NCBI GenBank assembly: GCA_029242545.1
Contig: JAQWTV010000060.1
Coordinates: 1 to 54,696, forward strand
Length of the DNA stretch: 54,696 nucleotides
Reading direction: 5' to 3'
DNA from: Roseibacillus sp.
GTDB lineage: Bacteria; Verrucomicrobiota; Verrucomicrobiia; Verrucomicrobiales; Akkermansiaceae
In this document: piece after piece, positions 1-7,914 of the stretch
Layout: each line of letters opens with the position of its first letter
Numbering within the stretch: the stretch's first letter is position 1
Translations under genes and position numbers: made by a program
Notes under the pieces: generated by a model
Database searches by the model: none
Seen by the model: the letters and a program-made list of their open reading frames with translations, nothing else
What the model was told of the DNA's origin: nothing

Positions 1-732
1 GAAGCAGAGACCAAAGGGGTTCACCTGCCCATGGCTCCAGACCTCAATGCGTGATCCATCTGGTCTGAACCGGAAGACATTACCGGAGTTCATCTCGACC
101 CGCGAGCCGTCGCCAGCAGTGACGGTTGATGTGTTGTTGAACCCATGCGTGGCATAGATCCATCCATCGGGGCCAAGTCGAAAGCTGGAACACATCCCAT
201 GGGTATCCCGTTCGTATCCCATCGGCCCGAAAAGGACCTCTCGAAGGTCGGCCTTCCCGTCCCCGGTGGTATCTGCGAAGTACCATATGTTCGGGATGCT
301 CCATGCAATACAGCCGTCCTTGTGTTCCGGTCGGTGCCAGGGGACTACCCCGGTTGGAATGTTGAGGCCGTCTGCGAAGTCCGTTACGGTGTCTGCCTTT
401 CCGTCTCCATCGATGTCTTCAAGAATCTTGATGGCATCGCGGCTGTCCCTGACTTTCGAGCCTTTGTCATCGGCCCATCTGCCTTTTTCCGCGGCATAGG
501 GATACTCCACCGTGGAGGAGACCCAGAGCCGCCCCTTTTTATCCCAAGCCAGATTGATCGGTTTGTTGATCATCGGCTCGGAGGCAAAGAGCTGAATTTT
601 GAAGTCGTCCGGGACAGAGAACCCCTTCAACTCCTCTTCGGGAGTGAGGGGGGCGGTCTCACGAATGAGGACAGGGTTGGCCGGAATTAAACTGGAAAGA
701 GCCAGAGTGATGGACGTGCAGATAAACCGCAT
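1..732 (-). CDS. PVC-type membrane-bound dehydrogenase-like propeller protein (3' end beyond window)
   Basis: An open frame of exactly 244 codons runs on the minus strand from the ATG at 732 to the window edge without a stop. The first ~20 residues (MRFICTSITLALSSLIPANP) look like a signal peptide. Then come FKIQLFASEPMINKPINLAW, GRLWVSSTVEYPY, ILEDIDGDGKADTVTDFADG and LGPDGWIYATHG. These are blades of the glucose/sorbosone-dehydrogenase-like propeller that begins the large PVC 'membrane-bound dehydrogenase' proteins (TIGR02604-like). In that family the propeller is usually followed by HEAT-like repeats and a CxxCH heme site, but that part lies outside the window. Substrate is unknown; a periplasmic sugar or alcohol oxidation role is inferred from the family. 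The gene lies 92 bases downstream of the G6PD-like gene on the same strand. The start is the first ATG before the signal peptide. Confidence 0.85.
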   Translation of the reverse strand, partial: MRFICTSITLALSSLIPANPVLIRETAPLTPEEELKGFSVPDDFKIQLFASEPMINKPINLAWDKKGRLWVSSTVEYPYAAEKGRWADDKGSKVRDSRDAIKILEDIDGDGKADTVTDFADGLNIPTGVVPWHRPEHKDGCIAWSIPNIWYFADTTGDGKADLREVLFGPMGYERDTHGMCSSFRLGPDGWIYATHGFNNTSTVTAGDGSRVEMNSGNVFRFRPDGSRIEVWSHGQVNPFGLCF

Positions 733-824
733 GAATTCCTCTTAGGGGTGTTCACGGATCGGAGCAAGCTCCTGCACGGAACGGAAGGTAGTCGGATCAG
801 GGGAGAGGGATGACGTCTTTCCTT

Positions 825-2423
825 TTATTTGCCAGGGGTCAGAGGGGAGAGGATCGGCGACTCCTTCTCTTCGTCGAGCCAGGAGACGCCTGCTGGATAC
901 GATAGAGGTTTTTGAAAGGGGTCAACACCCGCGTGATCCCGGGCGTAATTGCTTTGAAGGCAGTTCTTTATATCTACCATGTTCCTGATGACTTCGACCG
1001 ATTGCTTCGGGTTGAGAAATTCCAGTGGCGGAGAGAGAGAGTAATCATCCCCGAACTTGTTTCCTCTCAGGAAGCTGATCGCATCAAAGAGGATCTTCGA
1101 ATACCCCCGTTGCTCCCCATCGGCAACGTCGCCATCAGTAATCGATCCGGAATATCCGTCTTCAGTCGTTGGCTCTGGAAAGTCTTCCTCGGCGATATCT
1201 ATTGTGAAGAAAGGAAGGTCATCTTCGTCGCAGCGTGGGATAATGTGGACTTTTTTGTTCTCTTTCATCAGAGCTTTTGCACTCCGGATATAAACTGTCA
1301 CTGTGCGGGGGCAGCTTCCGTCGGGTTCCGAGACTCTGAGCTCGATCTTGATGCTGAAGTAGGTTTCCTGATTCAGACTGGTAGCGCCACTATCAGTCTG
1401 AATCTGATCTGCCGCGGCCATAAAATTCTCTTCGGATCCTACCGCGAGGCACTCGCATCGATCTCTCACTACCATAACACTCTTGCCGGCGAAGAGAAAC
1501 TGGAGAGCAACAAGCGCGTGCGGCATCATATCATTAAAGAGGCCGGTGCTTGCCATGTAACCTGTACGAAACATTGGGATGAATTTCTTCTCGGACAGAT
1601 CAATGACTACCCGTTCCGTGTTGGAGACGATGTCCCGGAAGGTCTGGATTTCGTGCACCATGCCCGGGAGGCGGGACAGCGTCCACTTGGCTGCGTAGTG
1701 ATCAACGGAATAGAATTGCAGCCCAAGCGACTCCTCTTCCATGGTCTCCAGATCCTGAGCAAGGTCAGTGGCTTCCTCCAGTGTCGTCTGGAAGGGTTTT
1801 TCGAGCAGAATCAGCTTTCTGGTTTTCGAGGCCTCGGAATGGGGTGTAGCGTTCCTGAACGCATTCCGAATGCGACGGCAGGTGTCCGCGTAGGCTGCTG
1901 GTGGTAGAGCGAGGTAGAATATCCAATCCGAATCAATGATCTGGGAGTTGGTGAACACCGAATCGAACTCTTCAGCGGTGCCGGTGGTGCAGTAGTTCGC
2001 TACGAGGAATTGCCCGAGAGAGGTCAGGATCTCTGTCTCGGAATTCGTGACGGCATCGCTGATTCTCTGCTCCAGATCCTTAGAATCCGGCCCTCCGGTA
2101 TCTCCGCCTTGTTCGAGGGAATCGAGGAAGACACGGGTGAAGTAGGATTCCAGTTGGTGGTAGCTCTTGCACCTCGAATAAAGCTCCCCGATCAATCCGG
2201 GCGTATCGTAATCGGCAACTCTACCGCAAAAATAGACTTCACGCAGCGACTTGGGATACACCGTGGAGGTGTATTCGTGGACCTGATGATTGATGCGGGA
2301 CAGAGCAAGGTCCCCAAGTGCCCCGAATAAAGCGAATTTCACGGGGTATTCCGGTCGCTCGTCGGAAGGGTCCCGGACAAACAGGCTGAAGCTGTCATCA
2401 GATGCTGGAGGCGCTGGGGTCAT
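825..2423 (-). CDS. Divergent glucose-6-phosphate dehydrogenase-family protein
   Basis: 532 residues, against roughly 490 for a typical G6PDH. Family landmarks are present but degenerate: the Rossmann NADP loop GALGDLA at 34-40 (usually GASGDLA), LLEKPFQT near 207-214 (usually EKPFG), DHYAAK at 241-246 (usually RIDHYLGKE, so the Arg is lost while His and Lys remain), and NDMMPHAL at 297-304, whose His302 matches the catalytic His of the family's D-M-x-x-N-H block. The normally strong substrate-domain motif is reduced to GYSKILFDAI near 450. The likely reaction is oxidation of glucose 6-phosphate, or a related sugar phosphate, to the lactone with NAD(P)+ in the cytosol; the divergence leaves the substrate open. 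A 6-phosphogluconate dehydrogenase gene occurs elsewhere in the window (37907-39415), which supports an oxidative pentose phosphate role. It could instead be a paralog of a standard zwf. Confidence 0.75.
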   Translation of the reverse strand: MTPAPPASDDSFSLFVRDPSDERPEYPVKFALFGALGDLALSRINHQVHEYTSTVYPKSLREVYFCGRVADYDTPGLIGELYSRCKSYHQLESYFTRVFLDSLEQGGDTGGPDSKDLEQRISDAVTNSETEILTSLGQFLVANYCTTGTAEEFDSVFTNSQIIDSDWIFYLALPPAAYADTCRRIRNAFRNATPHSEASKTRKLILLEKPFQTTLEEATDLAQDLETMEEESLGLQFYSVDHYAAKWTLSRLPGMVHEIQTFRDIVSNTERVVIDLSEKKFIPMFRTGYMASTGLFNDMMPHALVALQFLFAGKSVMVVRDRCECLAVGSEENFMAAADQIQTDSGATSLNQETYFSIKIELRVSEPDGSCPRTVTVYIRSAKALMKENKKVHIIPRCDEDDLPFFTIDIAEEDFPEPTTEDGYSGSITDGDVADGEQRGYSKILFDAISFLRGNKFGDDYSLSPPLEFLNPKQSVEVIRNMVDIKNCLQSNYARDHAGVDPFQKPLSYPAGVSWLDEEKESPILSPLTPGK

Positions 2424-2519
2424 ATGAAGAGGGCGATTGCAATCAAACCTGATTGCCGATCCTTCGCAAGAGTGGCATGTGGTAATATTGCAGCATGAGA
2501 ATCCTCTGGCACAGGAGAT

Positions 2520-3971
2520 CTAGGCCAGAATTTCATTTACCACGCGGCCATGCACGTCGGTGAGCCGGAAGTCTCGTCCCTGAAAGCGGTAGGTGAGCCG
2601 TTCGTGATCAAAACCCAGCAGATGCAGGAGAGTGGCGTGCAAATCGTGAACGTGAACTTTGCCATTCACGACACCGAAGCCAAGTTCGTCGGTCTCACCA
2701 TGGATGTAGCCCTTCTTCAATCCGGCTCCAGCCATCCACATGGTGAATGCGTCGATGTGGTGATCGCGTCCTGTAGTCTTGCGGTTTTCTCCCATAGGGG
2801 TGCGGCCGAATTCCCCGCCCCAGATGACAAGGGTGTCTTCGAGCATGCCCCGCTCCTTGAGATCGAGGACGAGGGCAGCACTGGCCTGATCGGCTGACTT
2901 GCAGACTTTTTCGAAGTCTTTGGAGAGGGTTTCGCCCGGGCCGCCATGGCTATCCCAATTGCTGTGGTAGAGTTGTACGAAGCGGACTCCGCGCTCTACC
3001 AGACGGCGGGCAAGGAGGCAATTAGAGGCATAGGATGGCTGGCCCGGAGTCACCCCATAGAGATCGAGGGTGCGGGAGGACTCTTTGCTTAAATCCATCA
3101 GCTCGGGAGCGCTGCTCTGCATCCGGTAGGCCATCTCATAGGCATTGAGTCGGGTCAGGATTTCGGGGTCGCCGGTTGCTTCCAGGCGGGCGCGGTTGAG
3201 GGCGCCCACCGCGTCGTAGAACCTGCGCTCGCGTTTCCGGGTCATTCCCTCCGGGCTCCGCAGGTGGAGGATGGGGTCACCCTTGCCGCGGAAAGGCACG
3301 CCCTGGAAGGATGTTGGGAGGAACCCGCTGGCCCAGAGCGAATTGCCTGCGCGTGGTCCCCGCGGCCCGCTCTGCAGAACCACGAATCCGGGGAGACTGT
3401 TGTTCTCGCTGCCAAGGCCGTAGGTTATCCAGGAGCCCATGCTCGGACGCCCCGGAGCCTGGAATCCGGTGTTCATGAAGAGCTTTGCCGGGCCGTGGTT
3501 AAAGACATCAGTGGTCATCCCACGAAGCCATACTACCTCATCTACGATCTTGCGGTGGTGTGGGATCTGATCGCTCAGGGACATCCCGCACTGTCCGTGG
3601 CGTAGGAACGGGCGTGAGTTGCCGAGGAGCGTTTCATTACCCTTGAGGAAGGCGAAGCGTTTGCCTTCCATCAGGCTCTTGGGGGGCGTCTTACCATGGA
3701 ACTCACGCAGCTTCGGCTTGTCTTCGAAAAGTTCGAGCTGGCTGGGAGCACCAGCCATATGAAGGAAGATAACGTTTTTGGCCTTCGCCTGCAGGGGTGG
3801 AATGCGGGCGTCCATGGGTTGGGCAGGATCGATGACCGGGAGGTGACGGGCCTGCAACTGCCCGAGCAGTGAATTCAAGGCAATGGTCCCCAGGCCTACT
3901 CCGCAGTCGCGGAAGAAGTGCCGCCGCGTAGGCTCTGCCAGCCAGTTTTTGACGTGATCGTGATCGTTCAT
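2520..3971 (-). CDS. DUF1501 family protein with Tat-like signal
   Basis: 483 residues of the DUF1501 (PF07394) family, which is related in fold to sulfatase/alkaline phosphatase proteins and is very abundant in PVC bacteria. The N-terminus has TRRHFFRDCGVGLG at about 15-28, a twin-arginine-like signal before a hydrophobic stretch. Other family features are NVIFLHMAGAPSQLELFEDKP (first half), FNHGPAKLFMNTG, PSMGSWITYGLG, RFVQLYHSNWDSHGG and LVIWGGEFGRTPMGE. The start codon overlaps the stop of the upstream PSCyt1/DUF1549/DUF1553 gene (ATGA, 3968-3971), so the two are probably translationally coupled; this pairing is standard in Planctomycetota and Verrucomicrobiota. Biochemical activity is not established, and a role in periplasmic polymer breakdown is inferred from the genomic company of the family. 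Confidence 0.93.
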   Translation of the reverse strand: MNDHDHVKNWLAEPTRRHFFRDCGVGLGTIALNSLLGQLQARHLPVIDPAQPMDARIPPLQAKAKNVIFLHMAGAPSQLELFEDKPKLREFHGKTPPKSLMEGKRFAFLKGNETLLGNSRPFLRHGQCGMSLSDQIPHHRKIVDEVVWLRGMTTDVFNHGPAKLFMNTGFQAPGRPSMGSWITYGLGSENNSLPGFVVLQSGPRGPRAGNSLWASGFLPTSFQGVPFRGKGDPILHLRSPEGMTRKRERRFYDAVGALNRARLEATGDPEILTRLNAYEMAYRMQSSAPELMDLSKESSRTLDLYGVTPGQPSYASNCLLARRLVERGVRFVQLYHSNWDSHGGPGETLSKDFEKVCKSADQASAALVLDLKERGMLEDTLVIWGGEFGRTPMGENRKTTGRDHHIDAFTMWMAGAGLKKGYIHGETDELGFGVVNGKVHVHDLHATLLHLLGFDHERLTYRFQGRDFRLTDVHGRVVNEILA

Positions 3972-6787
3972 TCGCGCGTAATGAAATTGTCAGTGTTGAG
4001 GATGGCCCGGGCTACGCACACGAGTGCTGCGCTCCGGGCGTAAGATTCCGGACCCGCCTTCATCGCGGGGGTGGCTAACTTTCCTGCGGCCACTGCATCA
4101 TTGGCAAAGTCGGCGGCTTGCGCTTCAAAGTAATCGGTGAGGAGCTTGTGTTCCACCTCGCTGGGAATACGGGAGAGCGCGAGCTGATATGCCCTTTTAA
4201 TGCGGGCGGTGATATCGGCGGAGGGTAATTCACGCAGCAGCCGTTCGGTTAATCCCTGAGCGAGCTCGAGGAAGGCGGGATCGTTGGCCACAGTGAGAGC
4301 CTGAAGAGGCGTATTTGAATTTACTCGTCTCGTGCAGGTGGTCTGGAAGTCAGGGGCGTCGAAGGTTTGCAGAAGGGGATAGGGAGCGCTTCGGTAGAAG
4401 AAGATGTACATGCCGCGCCGGTAGCGGTCTTCTCCCGTGCTGGTCTTCCAGGTCTTCCTGCTCTGCGTAAAGGCGTAGATGTCCGGGGGCTGCGGAGGGT
4501 AGACACCGGGCCCGCCAATTTTCGGGGCGAGCAGTCCGCTGGCGCAGAGAGCAGCGTCACGCACAATCTCGGCATCGAGCCTGATCCGGTTCTGGTGGGC
4601 CAGAAGATAGTTGCCCGGGTCGACCTCCACGAGGTCGGGCCGGGCATGCGAGGAGCGCTGATAGGTCTTGCTGGTGACGATAAGGCGATGGATCTTCTTC
4701 GTCGACCAGCCTTCAGCCACGAAACGGTGGCTCAGGTAGTCGAGCAGACCGGGGTGACTGGGGGGGCTTCCCTGGGTTCCGAAGTCTTCCTCTGTTTCCA
4801 CGAGACCGCGTCCGAAGTAGCGCATCCAGATCCGGTTGACGGTTACGCGTGGAGTAAGCGGATTCTCGGGATGAACCAGCCAGCGGGCCAGCTCGAGCCG
4901 CGTGGGGCGTTCGCGTGATTCTCCGAGAGCAGGGCGAATCTGTGAGAGGGTGTCCGGGGCGATTTCGCCTGACTCCTTATGAGGGCGGGTAAAGTCGCCG
5001 CGGGTGAAGAGGAAGGTCGATCGAGGCTTGGGAAGCTCCTTCATCACCATCACCCTGCCTTTACGTGGTTTGACAATTTCAGCGGGCCTGGGGGCTGGTG
5101 CGGGAGGAACTGTGGGAGACAGTTCGATCGCGAAGCGGCCTACCAGATAGCTCTCGTTGAGGGTGTGCTCCATTGTAACTTCGAGGGGCTCTCCCTTTGT
5201 CTCGAGAGGTTCCGTGAAAACAAAAACGGCCTCGTGTGGCGAATTCATGTCTGCCTTCCGGGTCCCTCCGACATTTATGGCCCATCCACTCTTCGCGTCC
5301 TGATCTAACGTGCCCGCGATGGGGTAGCCCGGCTGTTCGTGATCGGCGAAGGCATGACTTATGGCAATTGGTTTTCCTCGTGACTGGATACGCAACTTGG
5401 TGAGAACGAAATTGCCGTTGGCAGCAGTGCCAGGGCCATTCCGGGGGAGAGATTTGTCCGGTAATACGCGGAGGCGCAAGGCAGCCACGCGGTCGAGGTA
5501 GGTCGTTGCCTGCACACGATAGGAGTCATTCCTGCCTGCTGCCTTGTCCACGAGGAGAGAGTTGTCTTTTTGCAGGTGCAGAGGCTTTCCGGAGCTTGTA
5601 ACGGGGTTCCGGTAGTGCACCGGATTCCACTTGGCCCTCGCTGAGGGGAAAGTTTTTACGGGTGTTGCTTCAGGTGCGTTTCCCAGGATTTCGTATTCTT
5701 CCACCTCTACGGTGGCGCCGGTGCTGTTAGCATCTTCCGTATTATTGAAGAAGGCGAAGAGCTGGTAATACTCACGCTGTGTGATGGGGTCAAACTTATG
5801 GGTGTGGCACTGTGCGCAGCCGACAGTGAGTCCCAGCCAGACTGCCCCCGTGGTGTTGACACGGTCAATAACCGACTCGACCCGGAACTGTTCGCGGTCC
5901 GATCCGCCCTCTTGGTTAATGAGAGTGTTACGGTGGAAAGCCGAAGCGACATGCTGGGCCTTGGTACGATTGGGCAGAAGGTCTCCCGCAAGTTGTTCGA
6001 TAGTGAACTGGTCAAAGGGTAAGTCGTCGTTCAAGGCCTTGATTACCCAGTCGCGGAAGGGCCACATCTGGCGGTCGCCATCGATGGAGTAACCATGGGA
6101 ATCGGCGTAGCGCGCTTGGTCGAGCCAGTGGCGGCCCCAGCGCTCGCCGAAATGAGGGGATGCCAGCAGACGGTCAACTGTAGACTCAAGGCCTGCATCT
6201 GGAAAAGACAGTTGCTCTTCTAGGCTTGGCAATAGGCCAGTCAGGTCCAGCGATAAGCGGCGGAGCAGCGTTTCTGAGTCGGCCGGACCGCTGGGAGTGA
6301 TTCCTGACTCCTTCAGTCGTTTCTCGACAAAATAGTCGACGGGGTTGTTCGACCAAGATTCGGGAACCCTCACATCGGCGACTGGCTCGAAAGCCCAGTG
6401 ACTCTGGTAGGGAGCGCCTTGTTTGATCCATCTGCGGAGAAGAGAAACTTCTCCCGTGGTAAGTTGTCCTCGATTGGAATCGGGAGGGGGCATCAGTTCA
6501 GAGGGGTCTTCGTGGGCGAGGACCCGGGCGAGGAGTTCACTCTCATCTGGCATGCCTGGTACGACGGCGGCATATCCGCCGAGGTCGGCAAGCGCGCCGT
6601 CCCGCTGGTCGAGGCGCAGGTCTGCCTTCCGTTTTTTCTCGTCCGGTCCATGGCAGAGAAAGCATTTGTCTGAGAGAATGGGCCGGATATCGCGGTTGAA
6701 CTGGATCTCCTGCGAGAACGTTGATGGCCCCAGCAGGAGCGGAAGCAGGAATGGCAGGAAACGAAACATCTCGACGGGCAGGGCCAT
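3968..6787 (-). CDS. PSCyt1/DUF1549/DUF1553 planctomycete-type cytochrome c protein
   Basis: 939 residues, exported. Order of parts: hydrophobic signal (FRFLPFLLPLLLG), PSCyt1 domain with heme motif CFLCHG at 42-47 in NRDIRPILSDKCFLCHGPDE, DUF1549 at about 145-350 including LGLTVGCAQCHTHKFDPITQ (a second CxxCH), a central beta-rich region at about 400-600, and DUF1553 (PSD1) at about 635-900 with RLELARWLVHPENPLTPRV and NRIWMRYFGRGLVETEEDFG. It is probably a periplasmic c-type cytochrome partner of the overlapping DUF1501 gene; the exact reaction is unknown. The start is uncertain: ATG at 6787 or, six codons later, ATG at 6769, which gives a tidier signal peptide. Neither has an obvious Shine-Dalgarno sequence. 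The divergent threonine aldolase gene starts 96 bases away. Confidence 0.94.
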   Translation of the reverse strand: MALPVEMFRFLPFLLPLLLGPSTFSQEIQFNRDIRPILSDKCFLCHGPDEKKRKADLRLDQRDGALADLGGYAAVVPGMPDESELLARVLAHEDPSELMPPPDSNRGQLTTGEVSLLRRWIKQGAPYQSHWAFEPVADVRVPESWSNNPVDYFVEKRLKESGITPSGPADSETLLRRLSLDLTGLLPSLEEQLSFPDAGLESTVDRLLASPHFGERWGRHWLDQARYADSHGYSIDGDRQMWPFRDWVIKALNDDLPFDQFTIEQLAGDLLPNRTKAQHVASAFHRNTLINQEGGSDREQFRVESVIDRVNTTGAVWLGLTVGCAQCHTHKFDPITQREYYQLFAFFNNTEDANSTGATVEVEEYEILGNAPEATPVKTFPSARAKWNPVHYRNPVTSSGKPLHLQKDNSLLVDKAAGRNDSYRVQATTYLDRVAALRLRVLPDKSLPRNGPGTAANGNFVLTKLRIQSRGKPIAISHAFADHEQPGYPIAGTLDQDAKSGWAINVGGTRKADMNSPHEAVFVFTEPLETKGEPLEVTMEHTLNESYLVGRFAIELSPTVPPAPAPRPAEIVKPRKGRVMVMKELPKPRSTFLFTRGDFTRPHKESGEIAPDTLSQIRPALGESRERPTRLELARWLVHPENPLTPRVTVNRIWMRYFGRGLVETEEDFGTQGSPPSHPGLLDYLSHRFVAEGWSTKKIHRLIVTSKTYQRSSHARPDLVEVDPGNYLLAHQNRIRLDAEIVRDAALCASGLLAPKIGGPGVYPPQPPDIYAFTQSRKTWKTSTGEDRYRRGMYIFFYRSAPYPLLQTFDAPDFQTTCTRRVNSNTPLQALTVANDPAFLELAQGLTERLLRELPSADITARIKRAYQLALSRIPSEVEHKLLTDYFEAQAADFANDAVAAGKLATPAMKAGPESYARSAALVCVARAILNTDNFITRE

Positions 6788-6883
6788 CTTTAGACAGGAA
6801 CGCCACTAAGGGCAATCTCCGGAACAGAGATCTGCGGGGTGAAGCTTGTGCTTTTGTTTCCTTCTCTCTAAGCACTCGACACC

Positions 6884-7894
6884 ATGAGCGTGATTGACCT
6901 GCGAAGTGATACCGTGACCCGACCGGGATCTGCAATGAGGCGTGTGATGGCGGAGGCCGAGGTGGGAGATGATGTTTTTCGCGATGACCCCACGGTGGAC
7001 AGGCTGGAGGATCTGACTGCGGGGATGCTCGGCAAGGAAGCCGGACTTTTTGTGGCCAGTGGAACCCAGAGTAATCTCTGTGCCTTGCTGACTCATTGCG
7101 GGCGGGGAGACGAATATATCGTCGGTCAGCAGGCACACACCTACATCTATGAGGGAGGAGGGGCTGCAGCACTCGGAGGGATCCAACCCCAGCCAATGGA
7201 CCAGGAAAAAGACGGGAGCCTCGACCTCGAGAAGGTGGAGAAACTCATCAAGCCAGACGATTATCACTACGCAAGAACTCGTCTCCTTTGTCTTGAAAAT
7301 ACAACGAATGGAAGAGTTCTTCCGGACGGTTATACCCGGCAGGCTCAAGAGCTGGCGACCCGCTTTGGGTTAAGCCTCCATTTAGATGGAGCCCGCCTCT
7401 TTAACGCAGCTGTTCAAATGGAAAAGCCCGCTGCTGCTCTTGCTGCACCGTTCGACACCGTTTCGGTCTGCCTTTCCAAGGGGCTTGGCGCACCAGTTGG
7501 ATCAGTGCTCGCCGGGTCCGCGGAGTTTATTGCGGGTGCCCGGCGATGGCGGAAGGTCGTCGGAGGGGGGATGAGGCAGGCTGGACTGCTCGCTGCAGGG
7601 GGGATTTATGTTCTGGAGAATCATGTTGAGCGACTGGCAGACGACCACGCCAATGCCAGAACACTAGCCGAGGGTCTCCGTGCTTTAGTCGGATGCAGGA
7701 TCGATATGACCCTGGTGCAGACCAATATGGTTTACCTTGGGTTGCCTGAAGACAAGGCGAGTGAGATTCCCCAGCAATTAAAGGAGAGAGGCATTCTGGT
7801 CTGTCCCGGTAATCCAATGCGACTGGTCACTCATCTGGACGTCTCTGGTGAGGATATTCAAAAGACCCTGAGGGCGTTTGAGGAAATCCTCTGA
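6884..7894 (+). CDS. ltaE: Low-specificity L-threonine aldolase
   Basis: 336 residues, the normal length for this PLP enzyme, which cleaves L-threonine or L-allo-threonine to glycine and acetaldehyde in the cytosol. The N-terminus IDLRSDTVTRPG is the family signature, followed by the H85 region (QQAHTYIYEGGG), CLENTTNGRVLP, the PLP-ring segment HLDGARLFNAA (Asp168, Arg171), and SVCLSKGLGAPVGSVLAG, whose Lys199 should form the Schiff base. VVGGGMRQAG is also typical. The start at 6884 places the conserved LRSDT at the expected position; no Shine-Dalgarno sequence is visible (upstream is ctcgacacc). It is transcribed divergently from the PSCyt1 gene and ends 20 bases from the stop of the convergent DUF6797 gene. 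It appears to be a stand-alone metabolic gene. Confidence 0.96.
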   Translation: MSVIDLRSDTVTRPGSAMRRVMAEAEVGDDVFRDDPTVDRLEDLTAGMLGKEAGLFVASGTQSNLCALLTHCGRGDEYIVGQQAHTYIYEGGGAAALGGIQPQPMDQEKDGSLDLEKVEKLIKPDDYHYARTRLLCLENTTNGRVLPDGYTRQAQELATRFGLSLHLDGARLFNAAVQMEKPAAALAAPFDTVSVCLSKGLGAPVGSVLAGSAEFIAGARRWRKVVGGGMRQAGLLAAGGIYVLENHVERLADDHANARTLAEGLRALVGCRIDMTLVQTNMVYLGLPEDKASEIPQQLKERGILVCPGNPMRLVTHLDVSGEDIQKTLRAFEEIL

Positions 7895-7914
7895 GAAAAT
7901 TGGGTTCCGAGGCT

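Noticed and set aside
145-690. 181-codon plus-strand ORF at the left edge
   Set aside because: It is antisense to the partial PVC dehydrogenase-like gene, whose minus-strand frame has a signal peptide and family motifs. The plus-strand product resembles nothing.
912-1907. 331-codon plus-strand ORF
   Set aside because: Shadow of the G6PD-like gene on the opposite strand; no family motif or signal.
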